Positions 11,330-22,455 of a stretch of DNA of 64,000 nt are shown here, one piece after another (position 1 is the first letter of the stretch; every line of letters starts with the position of its first letter). The DNA is from Nepenthes gracilis. Its lineage: Eukaryota > Streptophyta > Magnoliopsida > Caryophyllales > Nepenthaceae. The DNA lies in assembly GCA_033239525.1 (NCBI GenBank), contig BSYO01000030.1:4564850-4628849 (forward strand). The letters run 5' to 3'. A model generated the notes under the pieces. That model did not search any database. It was not told the origin of the DNA and saw only the letters and a list, made by a program, of their open reading frames with translations. Made by a program: the position numbers and the translations under genes.

Positions 11330-12270
11330 TAGCTGGCGGAGGGCTGAGGGCCTCCTAGTGGCGGAGGGCTGATGGCCTCCGTGGCTCTTGGAAGGAGGAG
11401 AGCTCCACACCTCTTGGATAGAAGACTGAGGGCCTCCAGACAGGAAGAGGGCTGAGAGCCTCCTAGCGGTGGATGGTCGAGAACCTCCAGACTAGAGGAG
11501 GGCTAAGGGCCTCCTAGTAGGCAGAGGGCTGAGGGCCTCCTGATAGGCTGTAACGTCCCCGGCGCATCCGCATGTAGATATTGTCCACTTTGGCTCGGGA
11601 GAACTTCGCGGCGTTTCCAAGCCTATAGGCCGCAGCCTGGGAGAGTTTCATGGCATCTCCAAGCCTACAGGCCTCACGGTTTTGTTCATAGCAGACGGCC
11701 TCAGCCGCCTCCAAAACGCGTCTCCCAGAGTGGCGCAGCGGCGGCACAGCGTGGCGAGATATTGTCCTCTTTGGCCTGGGAACTTCACGGCGTCCCAAGC
11801 CAAACACAGGCCTCAAGGTTTTCTCCTGGCGAACCCCCCATGGGCTCTCAGAACGCGTCTACAAGGAGGGAGGTGTCCATGCCCTTATAAGGACACTTCG
11901 TTCCCCTCCCCAATCCAATGTGGGACCTTACATAAGCAAATGGCTGAGGGCCTCTAGGACTGGTGGAGGGATGAAGGCCTCCGAACAGAAGGAGGGCTGA
12001 GAGCCCCTTAGAGGCAGAGGGCCTAGAGCCTCTGAACCGGAGGAGGGATGAGGGCCTCCTGGCAGGCAGAGGGTTGAGGGTCTCCTAACTAACAGAAGAT
12101 TGATGGCTTCTGGATGGGAGGAGGGCTGAGAGCCTCTTGGCGGCAAAGGTCCGACAGCCTCTAAATGAAAGGACTAAAAGCCTCAAGAACTAAGGTAGCC
12201 GAGGGGCCCCGGATGGGCGAAGAGCCGAGGGGCCTCCTAGATGAGATGAGAGTCGAGGGTCTCCTGGCCG
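11330..12270. repeat. Minisatellite with GGAGGGCTGAGGGCCTCC core, split by TRIM
   Basis: Units of about 29-30 bases share GGAGGGCTGAGGGCCTCC. They occupy 11330-11545 and resume at 11937-12270 after the TRIM insertion. The core is nearly self-complementary (GGAGG...CCTCC), so each unit could fold back. The array belongs to the same Tat-type LTR as the 27-bp array. Confidence 0.85.
11549..11932. mobile_element. TRIM-type LTR (terminal-repeat retrotransposon in miniature)
   Basis: The 384 bp unit starts TGTAACG and ends CCTTACA. It contains a set of motifs I recognise from a TRIM LTR widespread in dicots: GATATTGTCC, CTTTGG, AACGCGTCT, CTTATAAGGA, CTTCGTTC and ATGTGGGA near the end. TAGGC (11544-11548) and TAAGC (11933-11937) flank it as a four-of-five target-site duplication. 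The GATATTGTCC/CTTTGG block occurs twice (about 11576 and 11758), so the inner part has been duplicated. It sits inside the GGAGG minisatellite. It has no coding capacity, as expected for the class. Confidence 0.65.
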
Positions 12271-12590
12271 CTAGTTTGCTTTGATTGGAGATTGGCTAGT
12301 AACGGTTATGCCATTCTCCGAGTTATATGGAGCCTTATAAAGCTTCTTCAAGTTTCTTCAACTTGTCTTTCAATGGTTGAGGATGCTTGCTTTTATAGTG
12401 GGATTTGCAGATGTATTGTTTCTTAAAAAGCAATGTGGGACTTTTAATTTGGAAGAATTATGTTAAATTGTCGGCTTGCTGTGGGGACTAGCCTATTAGA
12501 CCCATGGTTACTGGACCCATCAAGTTTTATATTATTTGTCTTTTATTTTCACTAGTTGATTTAATTTTAAATTAATATTAGAGTATTACA

Positions 12591-13629
12591 ATTTTACATT
12601 GCACTATACTGTAGGAATAAACACATTACGTTATATTTTATTTATTTTATTTTTATTTTTTAAGTTTTAGATAGTTAAATCACCTCACTCTTATAATTTT
12701 TATTTTATATCATTTAGTCCTTACACTTTATTTGCTATTTTTTTTAAACCTTGAAAAACTACACCAATGCCACTTTTTTAATTTTAAATTTTTATCATTT
12801 AGTTTTTACACTTTAGTTACTATTTTTATATTCTGAGTTTTAGATGGTTGAGCCATCTTTATTTTTTTAATTTTATATTTTTATAATTTAATTTCATATA
12901 CTTCAATTTTTGTCATTGTTGGATGGTATATCCACCATAAGTATTTTAATTTTCAATAGTTAAAATTTTCATCATTTAATCTTTTTATATCTTTTAATTC
13001 ACTTTATGGCTACACTATAACTATTATGGTCATTCCGATTATTACTAATTTAATATTTTAATTATCTATTAATATTTTAAAATATAAAATAGTTATGAAA
13101 TCAGCTTAGCATAGAAAATTAATTCCTTATAAATACGATACTCAACTTACTGAAAAAATTATACTAATCCTTGTACACTTGTAAGGATAAAAGGAACAAT
13201 GCCGATTGAGGTTTAGTCAATTATCCATATTTGATGTAAAAAATGACATTCAAAGATCAGGTACCCATGAAATTCGAATTCATTGGGACACAAAACACGC
13301 AATGGAGAACTGTTAGCAAAATATTTAATTTGGTTAATTGTGCTCAGTCTTTCAAGAATAGCTAGCCAATGGATGAACACATTATGAGGGTTATGTTTTG
13401 TTCCTCAATCAAACCAACCTATCGAACTTTTAGCCATACCTCAATAAAGATATCTTAAATAGAGCAAACCAAAAATTTACTATTTGGTGATAAAGTCTGA
13501 ATCCAAGTATTTTCACACAAAGGCATCTTGGCATATGCTCAATAATGTGTTTTATATTCCTATTGTAAGTATTGCCACTCTGCAACTAGTAATGGATTAT
13601 ACTTTCATGTAAATTAGAAGCCTAATGAT
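12591..13629. other. AT-rich sequence with degenerate repeats; possible LINE 3' debris
   Basis: 12600-13060 holds two or three degenerate copies of a roughly 110-base unit with GTTTTAGATGGTT and ATCATTTAGT. From about 13200 on, the minus strand may continue the LINE described next, towards its 3' end, but I could not confirm a domain. Nothing else is visible. Confidence 0.4.
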
Positions 13630-14663
13630 CAAAGCAGGCCTAGAATACTCCCCATCGACTAGGCTCTCCAACAGATGCTAGTGATGGCACAGAAGAACAC
13701 ATTGCCTCCATTTCCAATATGATAGCTAACATATTACCTCAACATATGCCAAACTTTCACGATATTATTAAAGCACTAAGGAGTGTTTTTAGAGATTTTT
13801 AATAGTCACAGAGCACTTATTCTTGAGATATCAAGGATATAATCAGTTGATCCGTATTGATATTGAGTGTTTCAAGATAATCCTCTAAAGAAGGAGCACT
13901 GCACAAGAAAAGGTCCCAAGTATATATATCTTTGATACCTAAACTATCTTCCTCCGTAGAAATATAATGATCCTTATGTGCAACCTTGGTTGAGTGCTTC
14001 CCATCAATCAATCCTCGCCAAATGTATCTCTAAATATAACTCTGAATCATCTTCCAAACTGGTTTTGGGAGGATAAAATGATAGCTTAATAAACATGGAG
14101 GGTGTAGAGGATAGAGGAAATAAGTCGGAGCCAACCTTTAAATGAGAGCTACTTATTCTTCTATGAGAAGATCCTTCTAGCAATTTTTTCCACTAAAACA
14201 TCACAATCCATCTCAGATAGCCTTAATGTGTTTAGAGGAACAAGTATTGAATCAGGAGTTTGCTGAGCTAAAATCCCACAACCTCCAACACCACGCTGCT
14301 AATGGCTGGTTCTTTACAATGAACAAAACTTCACTCTTCATATTATTGGCAACAAGACCCGACAAAGAGGCAAAGATGTCCAAGAAAAGCTCAAGGACCT
14401 AGGCCGAAGATTTCTCACCTCTTGAGTATATAAGTAACTTGTCAGAAAAGGCAAGCATACCACTAGGTGAGTAAATAAAATCTACAATTGTACTTAAAGT
14501 TAGTATTATTGCAGGTATTAGCCACAATGATATTATTGAGGACATCCATGGGAAGGACAAAGAAATAAGGGGAAATAGATCCCCTTGACGAAGCTCCTAT
14601 GCCCCTCTGAAGAACCCCACCAGCACTTCATAACGAAGATTGAGTAAGATATCGTAATGATAT
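13630..14663 (-). pseudogene. LINE (L1-type) reverse transcriptase remnant
   Basis: On the minus strand, about 14650-14570 reads LRQGDLFPLISL, the decayed form of the non-LTR RT motif whose family core is RQGDPLSP. Further down (about 14460-14400) LAFSDKLLIYSRGE corresponds to the FADD catalytic motif, with FADD changed to FSDK, so the enzyme is dead. Next comes STEEDSLGIKDIYTW (about 13950), matching the conserved GGLGIKD segment after RT, and then YHIGNGGNVFF (about 13730), the usual IGNG segment. The order is right for a minus-strand L1 ORF2. Stops and frameshifts separate the pieces. It is cut at 14663 by the following element. Confidence 0.7.
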
Positions 14664-15151
14664 TGTTACAGGCACATCGATTCAACCGCAGAACCATCGC
14701 GGCCACATCAGTCCACTGCTACCAACTCAACCACGTGCCCTTGATTTTCTATTTTTTGTTATATTTGTTTTGTTTGTTTTGCTTTTAGTTATTGGACCAC
14801 GATAACTAGTCTTACTGTATATAAGTAACTTGATACTATGCTGAGAAAGAAAGGAAATATTTGCACTCTATGCTCTCTCTCTCCATCTCCCTGGTTCCCC
14901 CTTTCTCCGTTTTCCTCTTTCCCTCTCTCTCCCTATCTTTTCCCTGCTTCTCTCTTTTCGCATCACGGCCCTGAGGACCTCGGCCTTTTACACCTCGATC
15001 ATTTTCCTTCACCTTATTTCCCTTTAATTTGCCTCTGCTGATCTCCCCTTCCGCCGTCCTCTTCTCTGTCTATGCCATCATTCCACTCTTGCGGGGCTGT
15101 CATCGATCGTGCATGCATCATTAATGCTTTCATTGAGACAAGGCAGAGGAA
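14664..15151 (+). repeat. LTR-like segment with TATA box upstream of the Tat coding region
   Basis: It begins TGTTACAGGC exactly where the LINE remnant stops. It has TGTATATAAGT at about 14816 and a CT-rich leader (14870-15080). It does not resemble the 3' LTR of the Tat element that follows, so either that element's 5' LTR was replaced or this is a piece of another element. No matching right end was found. Confidence 0.35.
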
Positions 15152-15505
15152 ATGGCTCTTGCAACTGAAGAACATGCACTTGACGCACTTGACACTTCCA
15201 TCGCAAAGCTTTCAACGAAGTTGAAGAAGGTGTAAGTGACTGTCCAACAACACACAGCAGTTATGGTTGCCCAAGCTTCCACCAAAGCACAAATCTGATA
15301 CTCTATTGATGGAATCCTTCAATTACTCAACCGAATCGAGCAAAACTAGTGAGTAATTCCCACCACCACTGTGTTCATCCCATCTTCGACCACGATTCCA
15401 CTACCGCATCTTCAAATCCCAACCCAAACTCTATCCAAGAAACTACCATCCCCACTAGATTCCACAATCGTTCTTCACCTACTTGAGCAAAGGCCAGAAG
15501 AATCC

Positions 15506-16110
15506 TCAGGCTCACAGAGAAGATAAACCTTGGCGATTTCATCTCTACTCTGATACATGGAGACTTCTTCAAGCACCTGGCCCACAAGAACCTGAAAACC
15601 TTACGGAAAGCGGAGTCTATCACCAGGGTCTACATAGTCGCTGAGGAGGCTAACGAGGTGAAACGTTCCAAGAGGACTGACCAACCTCGCTCTTTCTCGA
15701 CTGATGGAAAGAGGAAGAACAGTGGCGGCAACAATCCCCGCTGGAAGCAGCACAGGACCGGAGCAATGGACCGCAAGAAATATAGGCCAATCAACCTAAC
15801 TCCCCTCAACGATATACAGGCCAACGTCCTCATGCAAATCTATGGTGAAAAGTTCCTCAGGTGGCCAAAACCACTGAAAAACATGGAGGGAGGAAATCCA
15901 ACTTAGTACTGTAATTTTCATCGATCTCTAGGACACACCATGAAAGATTACAAGACGCTGCAGTGGGAGATTGAGGAGCTCATCTGGATAGACCATCTCA
16001 CTAGGTTTGTCAAGAACCCTGAGCAGAGTTCTGGCTTCTCAGGCACGGAAGTACCAAATCCATCACAGCCATGAAACTGGTTGGCAGCTGACGTGGTCAA
16101 CATGAGCACA
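15506..16110 (+). pseudogene. gag: Tat gag remnant with zinc-knuckle-like segment
   Basis: The frame near 15506-15905 includes DFFKHLAHKNLKTL and VYIVAEEANEVKRSK, typical of the C-terminal half of Tat gag. After a stop at 15906 comes CNFHRSLGHTMKDYKTL (about 15911-15965), corresponding to the Cys-His knuckle of this lineage. Its last cysteine is replaced by tyrosine. IEELIWIDHLTRFV follows, as usual. In an intact element this protein packages the RNA into particles; here it cannot be made. Confidence 0.65.
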
Positions 16111-16126
16111 AGAAACGGCAAGCCGG

Positions 16127-16545
16127 ATGAAGAAGCAGAAGACAGAAGAAAATGTCATTAGCTTTAGTGATAGTGACATGAATCATGTAACTTTTCCACA
16201 TACTGATCCCCTTATTGTATCTGCACTCATTTCAGGTGGTACCGTGGATTATCAACTGAAATATGATTTCATTGATAATGGAAGCTCCAAGGATTTGCAC
16301 CATCTCGATACTTTCTTTAAACATGAATTAAAAAAGAACTAACTAAAACCTGCCGAAGGGCAACTATACGATCTAGACAAAGACCCCGTGGCCGTCCAAA
16401 GAACGATACAGTTGAAGGTCACCCTTGGCACGTACCCTAAAACAGTGAGTCATACACTAACCTTTTTGGTCGTTGACCTGCCCTCCGTGTACAATGCTAT
16501 CCTAAGCAGGCCATGCTTGCAGTATTCAGAGCCGTCACTTTAATG
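16127..16545 (+). pseudogene. Tat protease remnant
   Basis: The frame 16127-16342 contains FPHTDPLIVSALISGG and FIDNGSSKDLHHL. The family's catalytic segment is D-x-GSS-x-D, and here IDNGSSKD keeps the aspartate and GSS. After the stop, the following frame continues with VTLGTYPKTVSH and NAILSRPCLQ, the usual end of the domain. It would process the polyprotein. Stops at 16340 and later prevent a complete product. Confidence 0.6.
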
Positions 16546-16639
16546 CCGCGTTTGAAAATAAAGTTTCTAACAACATGCAGTATCAGTGAAGTGTTAGGTG
16601 ATCAAGTGAATAGGTGAATATATTACATATCCCAGATTG

Positions 16640-18130
16640 CACCAAACAGTAGCATACGGCTACAAGAGAGTTGGACCACCGAGATGAGACAACCTTGCAG
16701 CAAGTACAACCCGGCAAGGCAACCGACCTAGTACCGCTAAATCCGGAAGACCTGGAGAGGTGTGTGCAGATTGGGGGCCCACTCGCTGAACCACTGCGTG
16801 ACGAGCTTATAGCATTCTTGAGACAGAACACTGATATCCTCACGTGGACACCTGCTGACATCCCTGGGATTCCAATTGGAGTAATGGTCCACAAATTAGA
16901 CCTCGTTCCCAGCTGTAAGCCCATCAAGTAAAAGCGGAGGAACCATTTCATGGAGAAGCTCGTCGCCATCCGGGAAGAAGTGAAGAAGCTTCTGGATGCC
17001 AGCTTCATTAGAGAAGTCCAGTACCGAAATTGGCTATCCAATGTCGTCCTGGTAAAGAAGAGCAATGGAAAATGGTGAATGTGCGTCGACTTTACCGACG
17101 TCAACAAAGACTACCTAAAAGACAGCTTCCCTTTACCCAGAATCGACCTCTTGCTAGACTCGACTTCTGGATACGAGCTAATGAGCTTCATGAACGCGTA
17201 CTCAAGCTATAATCAAATCCGAATGAGCCCCGAGGATGAGAAGCACACCTCGTTTATAACCGACTAAGACACCTATTGCTATAAGGTCATACATTTTAGT
17301 TTGAAGAATGTAAGTATCACCTATCAAAAGCTCGTGAATATGATATTCGAGAAGCAGATCGGCCGTAATATGAAGGTATACGTTGACAGCATGCTTGCCA
17401 AGAGTAAGACCACCAATGACCATACTCGTGATCTAGTTGATTCCTTCGAGGTACTCCGCACACACCAGATGAAGTTAAATCCTTTAAAGAGCGTCTTCGG
17501 AGTATCCTCAGGAAAGTTCCTGGGTTTCATCATCTCTCAGTGAGGGATCAAAGCAAACCTAGAGAAAATCAAAGCCCTCACGGACATGTCTCCACCGCAG
17601 AGCATCAAAGATATCTAGGGGCTAACCAGACGACTGGCAATACTGTTCCGCTTCTTGGCCAAGTTGGGGGACAAGTATCAATATTTCTTTAAGGCTCTGA
17701 GGGGGACTAAAGCAAACGGATTCCAGTGGACTGCAGAGTGCCAAGAAGCCTTTAATGAGTTGAAGCAGTACTTGGCCAATCCGTCGTTGCTGACATTACC
17801 CAGGGACGGAGAAGAGCTATACCTCTACTTAGAGGTGTCATAGGTGACTCTTAACTCTGTTCTCATTTGCTAGGACTCTGGCTCTCAACGGCCAGTCTAC
17901 TATGTAAACAAGAAATTGATTGGTGTATAGACACGCTATCCACACGCTGAGAAGCTAGTTTTGGCAGTTGTCTTCTCAACCCGTAAGTTGAAACAGTATT
18001 TTTAGGCTCATCACGTGGTTGTCCTGACTGATCAACCACTGAAAGGAATCCTCCAGAAACTTGACATTCCTGAACGGCTGGTTAGGTAGGCCAATGAGTT
18101 AGGAGAGTTCGACATCAAATTCTAGCCTAG
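16640..18130 (+). pseudogene. pol: Tat reverse transcriptase and RNase H remnant
   Basis: Recognisable pieces, in order, are NTDILTWTPADIPGIP (about 16829), CVDFTDVNKDYLKDSFPLPR (about 17082), MSFMNAYSSYNQI (about 17181), YVDSMLAKS (about 17377), KFLGFIISQ (about 17515) and LTDQPLKGIL (about 18018, RNase H). The family's RT motif A is FxDAYSGYNQ and here D is N. Motif C is YVDDM and here the second D is S. Two of three catalytic aspartates are therefore lost. In-frame stops occur at about 16928, 17076, 17265, 17541, 17616 and several points to 18130. Confidence 0.75.
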
Positions 18131-18235
18131 GCTAGCCATCAAGGAGCAGGCCCTAGTGAACTTTATTGCCACGACCACGACCCTAGTTGTTAGTGAGCAC
18201 CCCACTAAGGATACTGATCACCACCCAGAAGAGCT

Positions 18236-18660
18236 AGAATGGGTTCTTAACGTGGACGGTTCGTCTACAAATTCAAGCAACGGTGTTGGAGTGGTCCTAA
18301 GGACCCAGATGTGTTTGAGGTAAAGTATTCCCTTAAACTCGACTTTCTAGCCACTAATAACGTTGCCAAGTACGAAACCTTGTTGCTAGATTACGGCTAG
18401 CTAAGGAGGCCTCAGCTAGGCGGCTAACCGTCTACTGCAACTCAGAGCTAGTTGTTAACCAAATCAACAGGAGTTTCGAGGCGTGCAATCTTCTCTTGGC
18501 CAAATACCTCACCAAGGTGAAGGATACCATACGAAGATTTGACAAGCTGAACCTAGTCCACGTCCCTAGAACTGAGAACGGGAAGGCTGATCAACTTGCC
18601 AGAGTAGTGATGGCTGACGATCCAAAGCAGTACTCGAGGGACATAAGGAAGGTTTTGAGT
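18236..18660 (+). pseudogene. Archaeal-type RNase H (aRNH) remnant of Tat element
   Basis: WVLNVDGSSTNSSNGVGVVL at 18239 is the start of the second RNase H domain that marks the Tat lineage, with the first catalytic aspartate (VDGSS) kept. It is followed, after frame breaks near 18310-18400, by NSELVVNQINRSFEAC and FDKLNLVHVPRTENGKADQLAR (to about 18600), the conserved end of the fold. The second domain is thought to act with or substitute for the primary RNase H; here it is broken. Confidence 0.65.
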
Positions 18661-18779
18661 ACTCCGAGTATAGAGGAACAAGAATCGATACAAGTCTCCG
18701 ACGCTAAAAATTGGATAACATCTTATTGGAGATATCTGACAGATGGAGCATTACTAGAGAATCCGGACGAAGCCAAACG

Positions 18780-19940
18780 AATGAAAAAGACAGCCGACTG
18801 GGACACCATAGTCGATGGATAGCTCTATTGTCATGGCTATTTGACTCCATACCTACGGTGCCTCACTCTCGAGGAGGCCGACTACGCTTTGAGCGAAGTC
18901 AACCTTGAGATATGTGGATCACATATCGGCAGCAAGAACTTAGCGTTCAAGGTTATGCGCCAGGGATATTACTGGCTTACGATGAAGAAGGACGCCCTGG
19001 AGTTTGTGAAGAAGTGTGAGAATTGCCAACTTCTTGGCAATCTTCACCACCAGCCACCTGCAGAGTTAAGATCCCTCCAAACTCCTTAGCATTTCGCGCA
19101 ATGGAGGCCCGATATTCTCTACCAATTTTCATCGTGACTGGGCAAAGAAAGTTCATCATCGTGGGCATTGACTACATCACCAAATGGGTTAAAGTCACCC
19201 CACGGGCCAAGATCACTGAGTACAATGCCTTAGAATTTATCCGCCATAGTATAATGTGCAGATTTGGCATTCCTGAGGTCATCGTAATCAACAACGGAAC
19301 CCAATTCTTGAGAAAATATATCACTAAGTATTGCACCAATCTTAGTATCAAATTGGTCCATACTTCGGTAGCATATCCCCAGGCAAACGAACAAGTGGAG
19401 GTCACCAACTATACGCAACTCCATGGTCTGAAAATCAAGTTGGAGGCGACAGGGAGCTCTTGAGTCAACAAGCTGCCATTCGTCCTACGGTCATGCCAGA
19501 CGACTCCTAAGGAACCAACTCATGAGACACCCTTCAATCTCTGCTACGGGACTGAAGCGGTAATTTCGGTTGAGATCGGGCTCCCAAGTCTTAGGTTTAA
19601 AGCTTTCGACCCACTTGGTAACTTCCGAAGGCTCAGGGAACACCTAGACTTGTTGGAGGAAGCCTGTGACGCAGCTAAGATGCGAACAGCAGCCTACCAG
19701 CAACGAGTCACCCACTATTACAATAAGAAACTGAAAGCGCAGCAATTCGAAGTTGGGAACTTGGTCTTACGAGGGCAAGACCACCAACTAGAACAAGCTT
19801 TCCCTTAATTGGGAAGGCACATTTCTAATCTCAGCCGTTCTGCAACATGGAGTGTACAAACTCCAAATCTAGAACGGCAAGTTGGTCCCACAGGCGTGAA
19901 ATGCGATCCACCTAAAGCACTACTTCTAGTGAAGATTCAA
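18780..19940 (+). pseudogene. int: Tat integrase remnant
   Basis: The zinc-binding part is at 18880-19035 (EICGSHIGSKNLAF, QGYYWLTMKKDALEFV, CENC). The upstream histidine of the usual VHEG is not present. The core is at 19140-19460, with GIDYITKWVKVTP (first aspartate kept), VINNGTQFL (family VSDNGTQF, so the catalytic D is N) and PQANEQVEVTN (glutamate kept). The C-terminal part runs to about 19935, with stops. Loss of the second acidic residue means it could not join DNA ends. Confidence 0.7.
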
Positions 19941-20800
19941 GTAGGTCATTTGTATGGCATAAGCGTGCTTACAACATTATATTGCCATTAATAAAAGAAA
20001 ACTCTTTTCCCCTTGCATTGTGCTATGCATCCTTTTTTTTTCTTTTTCTTTTCAATATGAATGCTTGCTTGCAGGTTACACAAAATAAACAACCTAAACT
20101 GCACTAAGTCGGGCAAATTTTTACCCGTTCGCAATTAAACCCTGGTCATCCAGGCGGTCCATAAGTGGTTGAATTAAACCGTGATCAATCAGGCGACCCA
20201 TAAGCAATCGAATTAAATCCTAGTCATTCAGGCGACCCATAGGCAGTCGAATAAAACCTTGGTCACCCAAGTGGCATATTCGCGGTCTAATTTCAAACCT
20301 TAGGGGGTTTAAGTGGCATGTGTGATGACTTCCTCCAACAGGAATTAGCGCTGTCAATCTACGACGGTCAACATCCTAGAAGCAAATGCTCTATCCAAAA
20401 GCTGGTCGCCCTAAATCAAACGTGGGCAGTGCCACTCAAGCCTCAACTCACGATCAACTTGATACGACTTCAGGATCCATCCTGATATCTCCTTGAGGAC
20501 TTAAGTCTATCTGAGAGCGTAGCAAGTGTCTTCAATGTGTGAGACGGATAGCCAACTTGCATGAAGTGCACAGATTAGGCCGGCTAATACAAATGGTAAA
20601 TAGCTAAAGGAACAGCTAAGGAAAATAAAGTCATGGAATGCAATATGTTAGGAAAATAACTATTTTATTAATGATAAAATTATACTAATAGTTACATCAG
20701 AAGGTAAAAAACAAGGGGCATAAAATCTAAGGAGCAGAGCTCCTTAGAGGAGGCGGGAGAGGCCCCCGCATACATTGGGACTAATCCACAAGGCTCTCAC
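19941..20800 (+). repeat. Tat 3' untranslated spacer with tandem repeats
   Basis: Four units of about 40-45 bases at 20130-20290 share the pattern ATTAAACC-GGTCATCCAGGCGACCCATAAG. Tat-lineage elements commonly have such arrays between pol and the 3' LTR. The remainder is T-rich (20030-20055) or unremarkable. Confidence 0.7.
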
Positions 20801-20801
20801 G

Positions 20802-22455
20802 TCACCAGGCAGTACAGTTCACTGGTTCAATGATACCAACAGGAAAATTGTGATCCACTAGATGGACAATGCGGTGACTGATGTTGATGCCTTCCCATAA
20901 CAGTGCCCACAGTGCCTGAGAGACCTTATGAGGGCGTATGCAAGTGGATAGCTCATTCTCTAACGAAGTGATCTTTCTCAGAAGCTTGTCAGTATGCCCC
21001 ATAGCCCTGACAGCCTCCTCTTCCAGTCTTGTAGTTTTTACTTTCAGCTTAGACAACTCCAATTGGGAGCGGCCTTCTCATACTAGTGCTGGGCCCTCAG
21101 TAGATCCACCTCTTCATCGAACCAGGCAATCTCTTTCTTGTGATCCTAGATCACCAGGTCCCATTGACGCAGTCACTTACCCACTGCACCCATAACCATT
21201 GCCTCTTGCCAAAAATTAAAGGAGTTAAACCAAAACGACAAAGGAAGAAGAGAAGGGAAGCTTCGAAAAGTTACCAGCCAGACTTTTCGCTGCCTCCTTA
21301 CTAGCTTGCTCTGTGACCTTTGGCTGATGGCGGAGGATTGGGAGCGATAGCCTCCTCAGCATGCTCCGCTGAAACCTCAACAGTAATCTCCTCCGCCAAC
21401 TCAGCACTGAGGTCAACCGCTTCAAAAAGCACTCCAGTAGCTGGCTCATCAGGCATAGGAGGCGGCTCTAAGACGAGCTCCTCCACCTCAACTTGCGGCT
21501 CATCAGGCAACTCCATCCTAGCAGCTACAGGCGGCTGCTCTGTCGGCGCGGTTTGCGCCGCCAAGCCCATCGGTTGTGCAGCATGACCTCATACTCCTCC
21601 ACAACCGCCCATACTCAGGAGCGCTCCGCGGCTCTAGCAAGTTGTCTGGTTGTTACGTATTCCGGCTCTGTGGAGGATAAGGAAGAAGGCACTATCGTCG
21701 TAGCCCTTTTCTGCCTTGGACTATTGGGAGCATCGCTGGTAGAAGGTGCGCTGGCCGCATCAATGGAAATGGCCAGCCTTCCTCTTGCACTGTGAGGCAT
21801 CCAGCGGTAGTGGTCTTATCTTCTAGACTGGAGAAGGAGGTCCCCAATAAGCTTTCTTGGCTTCCTCCCTAGAAACCACATGATCCCTCCTAAACTCGTC
21901 AAGGTATTTCCTCACCAGCTCTAACAGTGGCTCCACAGCTTCCACTTCAACCTTCTTGGGTGTCCTGGTGAAAGCATTAGAAACCTTGCCCCAATATCGA
22001 GATAAGGGCCATGAGTCACCGACACACACGAAGAGGTAGTGGTCCTTTCAATTCTTCAGCGAATCATAGATGACCTCGCTGACGGGAAGGTCTCTGGGAG
22101 GACAGAGAGATCTAATTCCCACTCTGGGTGAATCGAAATATCACCCTAACCGCCTCCTTCGTTAGCATCCATGAATTGTGGCGTAGGAAGATGCATAGCG
22201 TGCAGAGGTAGTGCACGGCATTGGCGTGGAGCTGTGCGATAGAAACTCTGAGTGCTGTAAAGATGTCCAGTAGCTCTTCTGGGACGGGGATGCGAAGCCT
22301 ACTCCTTAGATGAGCCTTGTACACAATGATGCAGCCCCTAAGAGGGAAGCAAGCCCTATTGTGCTCGTTGGACATCACGGGGACGATCGCACGTGGAATG
22401 TTGAACTCCACGTACAGCTCTCTCACCTCGCAGGGGTAATCACAGAAGCCATCTC
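20802..22455 (-). pseudogene. Antisense extra ORF of Tat element, gypsy-type transposase-28-like
   Basis: On the minus strand a likely start at about 22455 is followed, after a one-base frame break near 22428, by FNIPRAIVPV, then RLRIPVPEELLDIFTALRVS and AQLHANAVHYL. This pattern matches the domain Pfam calls putative gypsy-type transposon (PF04195), from memory. It continues with SLKN, a TGA where the family has Trp, and KDHYLFV (about 22050). A hydrophilic part follows, then a coiled-coil-like end (KVKTTRLEEEAVRAMG, LRKITSLENELS; 21060-20940). Several stops break it. It lies between the spacer repeats and the 3' LTR, head-on to pol. Extra antisense ORFs at this place are known in Tat elements; their role is unknown. 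Confidence 0.55.

Larger units (their letters stand above)
10197..12590 (-). mobile_element. Tat-type solo LTR with minisatellites, interrupted by a TRIM
   Basis: The unit runs from TGTTACGTCCC to GAGTATTACA (2,394 bp including the nested TRIM). Pentamers AGTTT (10192-10196) and ATTTT (12591-12595) flank it, matching at four of five bases. Read on the minus strand, 10345-10375 gives the GAGCGTTGGAGTG motif near the LTR end that is characteristic of Tat-lineage LTRs. The 3' LTR of the Tat element at about 24090 has the related form (ACGTCGGAGTATTTTCG, then CTCTTATTT). No internal region is attached. The large internal arrays and the TRIM are listed separately. Confidence 0.6.

Noticed and set aside
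13241..13640. Plus-strand phrase resembling a copia protease segment (LNNVFYIPIVSIATL)
   Set aside because: Only one short match with no other copia domain nearby. The minus strand here is more consistent with the tail of the LINE remnant.
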